Positions 17,695-26,890 of a DNA stretch of 57,759 nt are shown here, one piece after another. The DNA comes from Clostridium punense (GTDB lineage Bacteria > Bacillota > Clostridia > Clostridiales > Clostridiaceae). Under the pieces are notes generated by a model that had not been told where the DNA came from, did no database searches, and saw nothing but the letters and a program-made list of their open reading frames with translations. Both the position numbers and the translations under genes were made by a program. The stretch covers positions 1-57,759 of the forward strand of contig NZ_JAGGLL010000028.1 in the NCBI RefSeq assembly GCF_017874425.1. The letters run 5' to 3'. How positions within the stretch are numbered: the first letter of the stretch is position 1; every line of letters begins with the position of its first letter.

Positions 17695-18906
17695 ATGGAA
17701 AAAATATATTTATCAAAAGAACAGTTGAGAAAGTTTTTAATTATTTATCAAGGATTACAAAACCCAAAGGTATTTAAAGGATATGAAGGGATTAAAGAGT
17801 TTGTTAAAAGAGTTGGGTGTTTACAATATGACCCATTAAATGTAGTAGGAAGAAATATAGATCTTATACTACAATCTAGAATAGAAAACTATAAACCAAA
17901 GATGCTAGAAGAACTTATGTATGAGGATAGAGAATTAATAGATGGATGGGACAAGATGATGTCTATCTATTCTGTTGAAGATTGGCCTTATTTTGAAAGA
18001 GTAAGAGCCAGGAGGAAGTCAGAAATAGAAGAAGTGCTCAGATGTCGGAACTCAAGAGAAGCAATTACCTATGTTGACACCATAAGAAAATACATAGGAG
18101 ACAATGGCGCTTGTTTACCTTCTAAAATAGACTTAGGAGGAACTAAAAGTGGTACATGGGGACATGGGAAATTTTCTAGTGCAGCTATGGATTATATGTT
18201 TAATATTGGGGTTTTAGGAGTTAAGGAAAGGAAAAATGTTCAAAGGGTTTATGACCTAATTGAAAATACACTTCCAAGAGAAATTTTGCATATGAAAGAT
18301 CCATTTGACTGTGATAGAAGCTTTTATAAATGGTACTTCAAAAGAAGGATAGGTAGTATTGGAGTGTATTGGGATAGAAATGGTGGCGGTTGGCTAGGTC
18401 ATTTTGTTTCAGAAAAGAAATTAAGAAGTGAGATACTACAAGAGTTGTGTTCTGAAGGAGAGCTCCTTAGGGTTGAAGTTGAAGGAGTTAATGAGAATTT
18501 TTATATAAGATCAGAAGATTCACATCTGCTTGTAGGATTGGAAGAGAATTTTGTTGAAAAGGTATCCTTCTTAGCTCCCCTTGATAATCTTCTTTGGGAC
18601 AGAAAGTTAGTTAAGAATATCTTTGATTTTGAATATACCTGGGAAGTTTATGTTCCTGTTGCTAAAAGAAAGTATGGATATTATGTGCTTCCTGTATTAT
18701 ATGGAGATAGAATAATAGCAAGGTTTGAGCCAGAAATCCATAGGGGTGAGGCACCCTTAGTAATAAGAAATTGGTGGTGGGAAGATAGCAATGCTGTAAC
18801 TGATGAGGTTGTTAGAGAAGTTATTTATAGCTTTAAAGATTTTTGTAGATTCTTAAACTCCAGTGGATTATCAGATGAATCTTACAAGGTTATACTTGGG
18901 AAATAA
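17695..18906 (+). CDS. AlkX/YcaQ-type winged-helix protein (HTH_42), probable DNA glycosylase
   Basis: 403 residues, the normal length of the YcaQ/HTH_42 family (PF06224). It shows the N-terminal family region GCLQYDPLNVVGRNIDLIL. The LQYD matches the QxD catalytic motif of YcaQ enzymes, which excise alkylated bases and unhook interstrand crosslinks. Further family blocks are PHLLVG-like SHLLVGL, FLAPLDNLLWDRKL and WEVYVPVAKRKYGYYVLPVL. GGAGAGGG precedes the ATG. It lies downstream of the UvrA paralogue, so two candidate DNA-lesion-response genes are close together. Confidence 0.85.
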   Translation: MEKIYLSKEQLRKFLIIYQGLQNPKVFKGYEGIKEFVKRVGCLQYDPLNVVGRNIDLILQSRIENYKPKMLEELMYEDRELIDGWDKMMSIYSVEDWPYFERVRARRKSEIEEVLRCRNSREAITYVDTIRKYIGDNGACLPSKIDLGGTKSGTWGHGKFSSAAMDYMFNIGVLGVKERKNVQRVYDLIENTLPREILHMKDPFDCDRSFYKWYFKRRIGSIGVYWDRNGGGWLGHFVSEKKLRSEILQELCSEGELLRVEVEGVNENFYIRSEDSHLLVGLEENFVEKVSFLAPLDNLLWDRKLVKNIFDFEYTWEVYVPVAKRKYGYYVLPVLYGDRIIARFEPEIHRGEAPLVIRNWWWEDSNAVTDEVVREVIYSFKDFCRFLNSSGLSDESYKVILGK

Positions 18907-19227
18907 AGATTAATAAAGAAAACAAGCTCTTACTACTTCAGCTAATAGCTAAAGTAGTCTAATGGTGCTACGAAACTAGCAATGAATATTAATGAGGTCA
19001 GGTAGCAATAGGAAAAGAAACTCTTTGGATGAATTTCTTTTCCTATTAGCATAGAAGGAGAATATTTAGTTTGTGATACCCTGAACCGTACCATAAATGA
19101 CGTAGACTTTCATTGGAAGACAATAAATGTAGGGTGCTTGGAGCACCCTATCATGATTCAAGCTACATATACAAATAATAGTGCTATTTAATTAAATATA
19201 GTAATTAGTCAATTGTGAATGAGGCAA
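18907..19227. other. Intergenic region with three hairpins
   Basis: It contains three dyads: ACTACTT/AAGTAGT (18932-18958), a 14-bp stem AATAGGAAAAGAAA with its complement (19007-19047), and a 9-bp stem TAGGGTGCT-TGG-AGCACCCTA (19130-19150). None has a clean T tract. The second may end the AlkX-like transcript, and the third may end the minus-strand MFS/MerR transcript. No gene was found. Confidence 0.45.
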
Positions 19228-19974
19228 CTATTTTAATGAAGCATAAGCTTCTGCTGCAGCATAGAGATAATAGCATAGCCCAACTTGCTGAGCTTCAAGC
19301 ATATTTCTATGAAAATCATCTTCCAAGAAAAACTTGGCTTGCTGAGCAAATGATTCAGCATCTAAACTTATACCATTATCATTCAAGAAAGTAATATGAT
19401 TTTTCAATAGATTTTGCAATCCCTCATCTGTAATTTTTATGCCACTTGTGAGAGACTCTGAAATAGATTTAAGAAATTGTTGGGCTTCTTCTGCTTTTTT
19501 ATTTAAATCTTCAACATCTATATCTTCAGTCTTCAAAATATCATAATCATATTTATCCTCAATGTACTTCTTTTGTTTTGAAAGAGCATTTTCCCATTCT
19601 TCTTTATTTAATCCTTTAAACATAGCTGATTTATCCATAATCTCACCTTTCTTTGTTGTATTTATTGAGTTTTCTATAGTTGTTAATAATCTAGCTATTC
19701 TCTTCTTTCTAGCTAATAATAGTTCCTTCTGTTCTGTCAGGCACTCAAAACGGTTTGGCTCATTGTCCATTGCTTTCTTAATATCCTTAAGAGAAAAATC
19801 AAGCTCACGGTAAAATAGGATTTGCTGTAGCTTTTCAAGTTCATGTTCACCATAAAACCTGTAACCTGCATCACTAATTTCACAAGGTAATAAAAGTCCT
19901 ATTTTATGATAGTGATGAAGGGCTTTTACAGTTATCCCTGTTAACTTCTCTACTTCTTTTACGCTATATAACAT
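19228..19974 (-). CDS. MerR-family regulator with TipAS drug-binding domain
   Basis: About 248 residues. The N-terminal MerR winged helix is YSVKEVEKLTGITVKALHHY, with the wing ISDAGYRFYGEHE and the ELDFSLKDIKKAMD helix. A coiled-coil follows to about residue 105. The TipAS antibiotic-recognition domain occupies the C-terminal half (MFKGLNKEEWENAL to AEAYASLK). TipAS regulators activate efflux genes when they bind thiopeptides or other drugs. The start is ATG 19974 with GAGGTGG 6 bases upstream. It follows the MFS gene by 40 bases, so it is probably autoregulated from the shared promoter. Confidence 0.88.
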   Translation of the reverse strand: MLYSVKEVEKLTGITVKALHHYHKIGLLLPCEISDAGYRFYGEHELEKLQQILFYRELDFSLKDIKKAMDNEPNRFECLTEQKELLLARKKRIARLLTTIENSINTTKKGEIMDKSAMFKGLNKEEWENALSKQKKYIEDKYDYDILKTEDIDVEDLNKKAEEAQQFLKSISESLTSGIKITDEGLQNLLKNHITFLNDNGISLDAESFAQQAKFFLEDDFHRNMLEAQQVGLCYYLYAAAEAYASLK

Positions 19975-20014
19975 CGTATACCACCTCAATTAAATTATTG
20001 ATTAAAGTTTTTGT

Positions 20015-21235
20015 CTAAACAAATGCTTTATCATCAGACTCATTATCAGGCTTTAGGTTTGGCAATAGTGTAGAAACCATAAATCCAACAGAAAATAAAA
20101 GTGAAGCTGTAATATATACTGTTGAAAGTGAAGTTATTTTTACCAATATGGTAGTAAAACTCATTGCAATTACCATAGAACCTGTCATCAGCGGTGTTGT
20201 TATCCCGTTGATCCTGCCTATAAACTCAGCTTCAGTGTTTTGTATTATCATTACATTATTTCCTATAAAAATACATGGTTGAGTTAATGAAATAAGAAAT
20301 TGTGCAGATAATGTAAGATACAAATTAAAGGATAAACCTAATATCAATATACCACTAGCATTACATAATAGTCCAACAAGCAGCAGTTTCTTATAAGATA
20401 CTTTTGATGCCAATGCAAATATAAACATTCCACCTAAAATTTCACCAATACCATACACTGTTGTTAACCATTGAACTGCCTCCTTTGGAAGTCTAAGTTT
20501 TTCCGTAACAAGGAATATTGTAAGTGGTGAAATAAGTCCTACAGCGAGTCCTAATATTAATAGGCAAATTCCTGAAAGCTTTAAAATTTTTCTAGAAAAC
20601 ATATAACGAATACCGCTGAGCATATCTTTTAAAACAGAAGCAGGCATATCACTTTTTTCTATGAGTATATCCTTTGGAATAAAGGTAAGAACTCCGGCAG
20701 AGAATAGAAAACTAATACATACAATTGCAATAGATGCATTGATACCATAGTTTTGATAAATAATTGTACCAATTATAGGGCCAAGCACAGTAAAGAAAGA
20801 GTACATAGTCTGAACTGCAGACATTGTCTTTTGAATTTGTTCTTCTGGTACAAAGCATTTAAAGAGCTTCATGCCAGAAGGCTGAGAAAATTGCGATAAA
20901 ATAGCGGAGAAGAAAGTTGTAAAGAAAACTGCTTTCCAGGAACCAAAGCAAATAGTTATAAAAATTAAAAATACTGATCCAGCGCTTAGGAACTCGCACC
21001 AAAGTAAAGTTTTTTTTGGCTGCCATCTATCTGACAATGTTCCTCCAAGAATAGAAAAGATAAAAATAGGAACATATTCTGAAAGTGATATTAATGTTAT
21101 AGCAGTTGTATTTCCATGAGTTTTATCCATTACAAAGAGTAGTATTGAAAAATTTCTTATCCATATCCCAAGTTGAGAAAATAAACCAGATAATAATGAT
21201 ACTCTAATTAATTTATTATTTAATATACTTGACAT
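20015..21235 (-). CDS. MFS drug exporter
   Basis: 406 residues with 12 predicted hydrophobic helices and motif A GGTLSDRWQPKKTL after helix 2, the normal size for MefA/multidrug-type MFS permeases. AGGAGG precedes the start. It is the first gene of a two-gene unit with the TipAS regulator, behind a MerR-type promoter. It probably exports the drug that the regulator senses; which drug is not visible. Confidence 0.85.
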   Translation of the reverse strand: MSSILNNKLIRVSLLSGLFSQLGIWIRNFSILLFVMDKTHGNTTAITLISLSEYVPIFIFSILGGTLSDRWQPKKTLLWCEFLSAGSVFLIFITICFGSWKAVFFTTFFSAILSQFSQPSGMKLFKCFVPEEQIQKTMSAVQTMYSFFTVLGPIIGTIIYQNYGINASIAIVCISFLFSAGVLTFIPKDILIEKSDMPASVLKDMLSGIRYMFSRKILKLSGICLLILGLAVGLISPLTIFLVTEKLRLPKEAVQWLTTVYGIGEILGGMFIFALASKVSYKKLLLVGLLCNASGILILGLSFNLYLTLSAQFLISLTQPCIFIGNNVMIIQNTEAEFIGRINGITTPLMTGSMVIAMSFTTILVKITSLSTVYITASLLFSVGFMVSTLLPNLKPDNESDDKAFV

Positions 21236-21316
21236 TCCTTTGCCTCCTTTTAAAATTCAAACTACCTAAATAAAAACAATAATATTTTTATGTGCACATA
21301 TTTTGTTTACATTGTT

Positions 21317-21347
21317 ATGGTAAGGTATCCTGTAAGGTAAGAGTCAA
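21317..21347 (-). promoter_or_regulatory. MerR-type promoter with a 19-bp spacer
   Basis: On the minus strand TTGACT (21342-21347) and TACCAT (21317-21322) are 19 bases apart, the stretched spacing that MerR activators correct by DNA distortion. The spacer CTTACCTTACAGGATACCT contains the short dyad CCT-TAC-AGG and repeated ACCTTAC. It drives the MFS/TipAS unit. Confidence 0.7.
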
Positions 21348-21403
21348 TAGAAATGTTAAAAAGTTTTCAAGTCAGAAATTGTTATAATAGTCTACGGTAT
21401 CTC

Positions 21404-21482
21404 TGGTGCGGTGAACCATATCATAAACAATACAGTATGCTTTATGATTATATAACTTTAAATATTTAATGATATAATTTAT
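21404..21482 (+). repeat. Relic duplicate of the MBL-gene promoter region
   Basis: From CCATATCAT onward 67 bases match 12260-12326 with 9 differences that I counted, including the TATAAT box. It directly precedes a relic of the kinase tail and then the GNAT gene, so it may now drive the GNAT. Confidence 0.65.
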
Positions 21483-21507
21483 AAAGGTGCAATTTAAAAT
21501 AATATAG

Positions 21508-21564
21508 ATAGAATTAAGTTTAAATGAAGTAGATAATATGATCTATGACGAGATTATAAAGTGA
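21508..21564 (+). pseudogene. Relic of a kinase C-terminus
   Basis: Reads IELSLNEVDNMIYDEIIK then TGA, matching the last residues of the intact kinase (ELSLNEVVDMIYGEVTK). Twenty-two bases are identical in a row before divergence. With the promoter relic before it, this is what remains of a second MBL/kinase locus after internal deletion. Confidence 0.7.
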
Positions 21565-21604
21565 AATTTAAAGGGGATAAAAAAGTTAATTTGGGGGTAA
21601 AGAA

Positions 21605-22174
21605 ATGGATTTTATGAGTATTAGAAGAGAATCTGAAAGACTTGTGGTAAGGCCAATGAGGCACACTGATTTTGAAACTATTCTGAAGGGCCTAAAAGGC
21701 CAAGCACCAAGACAAAATAGACACGAAGAGGAAACTGAGCTAACGGATATTTTTACAGAAGATTTTTGTAAAGAAACTGCAGATAAGCTAGAACAATATG
21801 CAAAAAATGATAGGTGCTATGAGTTTAGGGTTTTCAAAAAGGATGATGGTAGTTATGTGGGTGGAGTTATCGTAAAAACTATTAAACGAGGAGGCTTTCA
21901 ATGGGCAGAGGTTGGATATTGGCTGCTTAACCAGCATTGGGGGAAGGAATATGGAAGTGAAATGGTAAAGGTTATGAATGATATAGCTTTTAAGGAACTT
22001 GGCTTCCATCGATTAGAGGCTCATATAAACTTAGATAACATAGCTTCTCAGAAGACAGCGGAAGCAGCAGGAATGAAGTTTGAGTGTATAAGGCAAGGAT
22101 TTATTCTCGAAGATGATGAATGGACTGATAATATGGTTTATTTTATAAATAATACAAATTTTAGAGAAGTATAG
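21605..22174 (+). CDS. RimJ/RimL-type GNAT N-acetyltransferase
   Basis: 189 residues. It begins with the RLVVRPMRHTDFE family start, has the core strand AEVGYWLLNQHWGKEYGSE (acetyl-CoA pyrophosphate loop region) and the closing FHRLEAHINLDNIASQKTAE block. These enzymes acetylate N-terminal or side-chain amines, or antibiotics. The start is supported by a G-rich box (GGGGG) 8 bases before ATG. It lies downstream of the relic promoter and ends at a strong terminator. Confidence 0.82.
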   Translation: MDFMSIRRESERLVVRPMRHTDFETILKGLKGQAPRQNRHEEETELTDIFTEDFCKETADKLEQYAKNDRCYEFRVFKKDDGSYVGGVIVKTIKRGGFQWAEVGYWLLNQHWGKEYGSEMVKVMNDIAFKELGFHRLEAHINLDNIASQKTAEAAGMKFECIRQGFILEDDEWTDNMVYFINNTNFREV

Positions 22175-22203
22175 TCATATTAATTTAATAGAAAGTATTA
22201 TTG

Positions 22204-22241
22204 AGGCTTAAAGAAAAAATCTTTAAGCCTTTCTTTATTTT
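22204..22241 (+). terminator. Terminator after the GNAT gene
   Basis: AGGCTTAAAGA, AAAAA loop, TCTTTAAGCCT, then TTCTTTATTTT. Confidence 0.9.
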
Positions 22242-22580
22242 ATTAAACTTCTGTGTAGTGGAAAAATGCTACGATAGTAAGTTATAAGTAGACATATCCG
22301 TTTGTAAGATATGATTTATAAGAAATGCTTTATGCCAGCTACCATAAAAAGAATTATAAATAAAGAACACTTGACTAAAGTAGATTTTTTAAGAGTAATC
22401 AAAGCATCTACGTTGGAACATAATTTGAGTAAATCAGAATGATATGGTAAAATTAAACAAATAACAAAAATGAATCCATTAATTAAGTCTCATATTATAT
22501 TATTAGGAGTGTTGTAAATATGTAAGAAAGAATCAATGAAAAGTTTAAATTGAAAGTTATATATAAGGAGATGTTAGTTA
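22242..22580. other. Gap before pepF with faint coding relics
   Basis: A/T-rich, about 340 bases. A short plus-strand frame near 22375-22440 reads like protein (TKVDFLRVIKASTLEHNLSK) but has no start and soon stops. Only the pepF ribosome binding site (AAGGAG) at the end is functional-looking. Confidence 0.3.
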
Positions 22581-24347
22581 ATGGATTTAACGTGGAACTT
22601 AGATAAAATTTATACTTCATTTGATTCTGAGGATTTTAAAAATCATATGGAATTGATTAAAGAGTATATAGACTCTCTAAAAGGATTAGATATTCATAGT
22701 TGGGAAAAGGATAAAAGCTGTGTTTTAAAAATTGAAGAGTTTTTAAAAACTATTAATGAGTATAAAAAGATATATTCAAGATTATATTCCTATGCATACT
22801 TGGTTTTAAATGTTGACTGTGAGAACGTGAAAGCTATGAATACATTAGACTATTTAGAGAATATGAATTCAGAACTTACTAATACATTTATAAAATTTAG
22901 TTGGTGGCTTAAGAATGTTAAAGATTTACATGGGATAATAAGTGCTTCTGAATATCTTTCAGAACATGAATTTTACCTTAAGGAACTTATGGTAAAGTCA
23001 AAGTATTTGCTAAGTGATAAAGAAGAAACTATTATTTCTAGGATGAAAAATACTGGATCTAAAGCTTGGGAAAGACTTTATATGGAGTTAATAGGTACCA
23101 CTGAAGAGAGTGTTACCATTAATGGAAAAGTAGAAGCTGCAACAATAGCTGAGCTTAGAAATATGCTGTATGAAAGTGATGGACACTTAAGGAAAATAGC
23201 TTATTATAAAGAAGCTGATTTATGTAAAGATTTATCACAAGTTTGTGCAAAATGTATAAATGCAATTAGTGGGGAAGCTTTAGCTATTTGTGAATTAAGG
23301 GGGTACAACTCACCCTTAGAAAAGGTTTTAATAAATTCAAGAATGGATATTGAAACTTTAAACACTATGATGAAGGCAATACAAGAAGCCTTGCCAGTGT
23401 TCCATAAGTATTTCTTAAAAAAGGCTGAAATCTTAGGATATGACTCCAAGCTTCCTTTTTATGAAATATATGCACCAGTATCTAAAAGCACCAGAAAAGT
23501 AACTTACAAGGAAGCTAAGGATTTAATTGTATCCAGCTTAAACACCTTTAGCGAAAACCTTGGTAGTTTTTCAAAAAAGGCTTTTGAAGATAAGTGGATT
23601 CATGCTGAGCCAAGTAAAGGAAAAGGTAATTTTGGTTTATCAGTAGATATTTTCCCAATAAAAGAAAGTAGGATAAGCACTAATTTCAGTGGCAACTATG
23701 TGGATGTAAGCATATTAGCTCATGAAATTGGCCATGGGTATCATAGCTCTAAACTTTATGAAGAAACTATGGTAAATACTGATTATCCAATTCCTATTGC
23801 AGAAACAGCTTCAATTTTCTGTGAAACCATATTAAATAATGAACTAGCAAAAATATTGCCTGGCAGTGAAACTCTAACAATTCTTGAAAGAAGTATTTCA
23901 GATGCTGCATACTATATTGTAGATTTTTACGGAAGGTATTTGTTTGAAAGAGAGCTATTCAACAGAAGAAAATCAGCACCGCTGCCTCTTGAGGAATTAA
24001 ATGAATTAATGATTCATTGTATGAAAGAAGCCTATGGTGATAGTATTGAAATTGAAACTATTCATCCTTACATGTGGATGAATAAGCCGGGATATTTCAT
24101 GGTTGATAATGAATTTCTCAACTTTCCATACTCCTTTGGAATTTTATTTTCAAAAGGCTTATATGCAGAATATATAAAAAGAGGTCAAGGGTTTGCTCAT
24201 GAATATGATAAGTTTCTAGGTAAAACAAGCGTAAATACTGTTGAAACCCTAGCAAGAACAATGAATATTGATGTTCAGTCAATAGAATTTTGGAGAAGTT
24301 CTTTAAGTCTTATTGAAAGAGATATTGAAAAATTTATCTACATCTAA
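22581..24347 (+). CDS. pepF: Oligoendopeptidase F (M3B peptidase)
   Basis: 588 residues, typical for the PepF family. The zinc motif HEIGHGYH begins at residue 381, with the third ligand region PIAETASIFCE downstream. The N-terminal helical lobe begins WNLDKIYTSFDSEDF, the family hallmark, and the C-terminal FPYSFGILFSKGLYAEY is also conserved. It cleaves short peptides in the cytosol. AAGGAG lies 10 bases before ATG. It is transcribed alone. Confidence 0.93.
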   Translation: MDLTWNLDKIYTSFDSEDFKNHMELIKEYIDSLKGLDIHSWEKDKSCVLKIEEFLKTINEYKKIYSRLYSYAYLVLNVDCENVKAMNTLDYLENMNSELTNTFIKFSWWLKNVKDLHGIISASEYLSEHEFYLKELMVKSKYLLSDKEETIISRMKNTGSKAWERLYMELIGTTEESVTINGKVEAATIAELRNMLYESDGHLRKIAYYKEADLCKDLSQVCAKCINAISGEALAICELRGYNSPLEKVLINSRMDIETLNTMMKAIQEALPVFHKYFLKKAEILGYDSKLPFYEIYAPVSKSTRKVTYKEAKDLIVSSLNTFSENLGSFSKKAFEDKWIHAEPSKGKGNFGLSVDIFPIKESRISTNFSGNYVDVSILAHEIGHGYHSSKLYEETMVNTDYPIPIAETASIFCETILNNELAKILPGSETLTILERSISDAAYYIVDFYGRYLFERELFNRRKSAPLPLEELNELMIHCMKEAYGDSIEIETIHPYMWMNKPGYFMVDNEFLNFPYSFGILFSKGLYAEYIKRGQGFAHEYDKFLGKTSVNTVETLARTMNIDVQSIEFWRSSLSLIERDIEKFIYI

Positions 24348-24747
24348 TAAGCAAGAATACTGATTCATAATAAGTATAGGTTCTAAAATGTATCAAAGCC
24401 ATAGACAAATGGAGATAACTCCTCATTTATTTATGACTTAATTACAGTGTTCTAAGATGGATATTCATTTTTCTACCATATAGGGTTCCATGATGGAATT
24501 TTAACTTATTCATCCTCATAAACCCTTAAGGGAACCAGTGTAGGACTCATGTATAAGATAAGTTTAAACTCTGGTTCCCTATAACAAAATCTTAATTGAG
24601 TTAAGGCAATTATAGTAGAATACCAACCAAAATAGATTTCTTTTGAAAGGGTCAATTTGATTATAAATCAGCAGCAGCTTCCATATATAATTAAAGCATT
24701 AATTTTCACTTCCAGTACATATAGCAAAATATTTTAATACTAAATTA
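24348..24747. other. Gap holding palindromic repeat copy A
   Basis: Between pepF and the convergent FusB-like gene. Apart from the 105-bp element (separate entry) it shows no gene. The element itself could act as a bidirectional terminator, because no other hairpin separates the two convergent genes. Confidence 0.5.
24479..24583. repeat. 105-bp palindromic repeat element, copy A
   Basis: Bounded by TATAGGGTTCC and GGTTCCCTATA. Inner arms TTAACTTATTCAT and ATGTATAAGATAA can pair, and the centre has CCCTTAAGGG. Copy B at 43845 has the same length and differs at about 8 positions. Confidence 0.85.
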
Positions 24748-25407
24748 TTATCTTATGTTATTAACATCTTTTAAAAGTTTCTCAAGGTTCTCGATAGATA
24801 CAAGCTGTTCATTACACTTCTTGCTATTTAAGCAAATATCAAAGCCTATGGAACGATAAGCCCCTTCTGAGGTATTAGCTGTTTTACAAATAGGAGAAAC
24901 AAAACCTACTTCACTGGGTCCACCTTCATGATTACAAAGGATACATCTATGAGCATTATTTGAGGTTTGATTTGCAATTCTACAAGCCATACCTACAAGC
25001 TTTCCATCCATATTGTAAGCTATAAATAATTTTCTAATGGACTCATCAATCCAACCTAAATATACATTCTTTAAGTTCTGCAGCTCTTGGCTTGGCAACT
25101 TATATTTCTTTTCCTTCTTAAACAATCTACCAATTTGAGCATTTGTAATAACTGGCATCCCATATACATATTCATTTAACTCATCTAAATATTTATCAAT
25201 GTGATAGGGTTTATTTATTTTGCTAATATCTAGTAGCTCTTTTTCTTCCACTGATAAATCAGTAAAAATACTTAGCATCTTATCCTGTATATATCCTTTA
25301 ATTGCTTCAATAACATTAATATCTACACACCCTATAAAAGCATCACTTAAGTCCGATAAACATTTTTTTATATAATTATACTCATGTTTTTTTATAAAAG
25401 CCTCCAT
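24748..25407 (-). CDS. FusB/FusC-family EF-G-binding protein
   Basis: 219 residues. The N-terminal helical bundle binds EF-G in known members. The C-terminal half has the treble-clef zinc site: CILCNHEGG, then SPICK, IGFDICLNSKKCNEQL. Family members rescue elongation factor G stalled by fusidic acid. Start ATG 25407 has AGAGGTG 8 bases upstream; longer frames to 25467 lack support. Chromosomal homologues are widespread in Firmicutes, so resistance should not be assumed. Confidence 0.85.
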   Translation of the reverse strand: MEAFIKKHEYNYIKKCLSDLSDAFIGCVDINVIEAIKGYIQDKMLSIFTDLSVEEKELLDISKINKPYHIDKYLDELNEYVYGMPVITNAQIGRLFKKEKKYKLPSQELQNLKNVYLGWIDESIRKLFIAYNMDGKLVGMACRIANQTSNNAHRCILCNHEGGPSEVGFVSPICKTANTSEGAYRSIGFDICLNSKKCNEQLVSIENLEKLLKDVNNIR

Positions 25408-26095
25408 AGAAGCAACACCTCTTTTCTTAAAAATTTCCAAACAAAACATTAGGCTTGTCCAAGGCATCTTTTTGATACGGTCAATAATACATGCTTAGTG
25501 CAGCAGGTTTTCAGATGCTTTAGTTAAAATTATTCATATAATCTAAAGTCTATATATGGTATTATTCATACTTGAACATTAGATAGCTAGAATAATTATA
25601 AAACCATTCAATAAGAATATTGTTGTTGAGCCATAACTTATTTATTTGTTTTTTACCCTCATAGGGAACTAGGAATGATAAACTTCAAAGACTAACCACA
25701 ATAAAATCATAACAGAGCTAAGAGAAGCTCTTCAATCTAATTAATGGTTCTGTAATGTTTAAGAGCAAAATATTATGTAACTTGTCTTATAGAGATTTAA
25801 GGGAATAGGGAATATATAAGGGTATAAGGGATTTAGGTGGCTGGGACTTACTGGAAATAAAGTATATTTAAAGGCGGTACAGGTGAATATGTAGCAATTT
25901 TGTGAGAGGAGTTGCTTAGAAATAAACTAAAGTAGGATACTTACCACTTTGTTGAAATTAAAACTTCTTCCAAAGTCTTTTGAGAAGAGGAGTTTTATAA
26001 TTATTAAATTGATATTACTGGGAAAACCTTGTATAATGTAATTGTTATATTTAAACATAATTAGAAATAAGTATTTTTGAAAGGTATAAATAATT
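25408..26095. other. Long A/T-rich gap without recognisable gene
   Basis: About 690 bases. Stops are dense in all frames that I read. Near 25660 a stretch CATAGGGAACTAGG recalls the end of the palindromic repeat in reverse orientation, but the match does not continue. No RNA gene was recognised. Confidence 0.4.
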
Positions 26096-26284
26096 ATGAT
26101 TTGTAAAAATGAATCGGGATTAAGATATACTCCTTGTGAAGGCCATAAGAACTAAATCGGCTATGCTTTGCTTGGAGGGGACTTTATTAAAATGGCTGAT
26201 GTTGAATTCTATGGTACAGTAAGTTCTTTTTTCATGTATATTAAAGAGCTTTATTTAGTGTACAGATTTTCAGCATCATGTTAG
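26096..26284 (+). pseudogene. Small ORF interrupted by one stop codon
   Basis: ATG at 26096 opens 19 codons (MICKNESGLRYTPCEGHKN), then TAA, then the same frame continues for 42 codons (IGYALLGGDFIKMADVEFYG and on) to TAG. Without the TAA this would be a 62-residue protein. The second part alone could start at ATG 26192 behind GGAGGGG, 11 bases away. I do not recognise it. Confidence 0.3.
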
Positions 26285-26328
26285 TTGATAAAGACTTTTC
26301 ATATATTTGTTTCTTCGTATATTAAGGG

Positions 26329-26364
26329 AAACTGTTGCAAACATAGCTTTGTAACAGTTTTTTT
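26329..26364 (+). terminator. Terminator in the leader before the CD3324-like gene
   Basis: AAACTGTTGCAAA pairs with TTTGTAACAGTTT (one mismatch), followed by TTTT. It lies only about 45 bases before the next ATG, so it either ends upstream transcription or acts as an attenuator. Confidence 0.7.
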
Positions 26365-26409
26365 GGTCTTTGCTTCAAGAAAAAATAAATTTTTCGAAGG
26401 AGTAAAGAT

Positions 26410-26706
26410 ATGAAATATATTAATGCACATAATATTTTACCTAAAGATATAATTAAAGTAATTCAAGAATACGTGGATGGGGAATATTTATATATACCTA
26501 GAAGAGAAGAAGAACAAAAGAGATGGGGCGAACGGAGTGGCTCAAGAGAAGCCTTAAAAAGAAGAAACATAGAAATATATGATAAATATAGTAAGGGAGC
26601 TAAGGTTATGGAACTTAGCGAAGAATATTACCTTTCAGATAAAAGCATAAGAAGAATTATTAGTGACCAAAAGAAAATAATGTTGAAAGTAAGTGGTGAC
26701 CCATAG
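26410..26706 (+). CDS. CD3324-like small DNA-binding protein
   Basis: 98 residues resembling the clostridial CD3324 family: N-terminal MKYINAHNILPKDIIKVIQE, the basic middle EYLYIPRREEEQKRWGE, then a C-terminal helix-turn-helix (GAKVMELSEEYYLSDKSIRR) of the resolvase/Mor type. It is probably a transcription regulator; target unknown. AAGGAG is 8 bases before ATG. It has a terminator on both sides. Confidence 0.8.
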   Translation: MKYINAHNILPKDIIKVIQEYVDGEYLYIPRREEEQKRWGERSGSREALKRRNIEIYDKYSKGAKVMELSEEYYLSDKSIRRIISDQKKIMLKVSGDP

Positions 26707-26890
26707 AGAGAGGCTTCACGGTATTAATAAGCTGCTTTATATAAGCGCTTGAGAGTATTTCTTAAGGAGTAAAAACAAGCATTGGATATACCTTTAAAGC
26801 TAGATTTAAGTTAATCTGATTAAAATATTAGAATTACTGCAGCTATTTTATGTTAATTAATTATGCTATAAATTGTAAAATAAGTTAAAG

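Noticed and set aside
25655-25690. Fourth copy of the palindromic repeat in reverse orientation
   Set aside because: Only about 14 bases (CATAGGGAACTAGG) resemble the end; the match does not extend.
26050-26370. Riboswitch or T-box in the leader of the CD3324-like gene
   Set aside because: The terminator is real, but no conserved T-box, GEMM, purine or SAM motif could be read.
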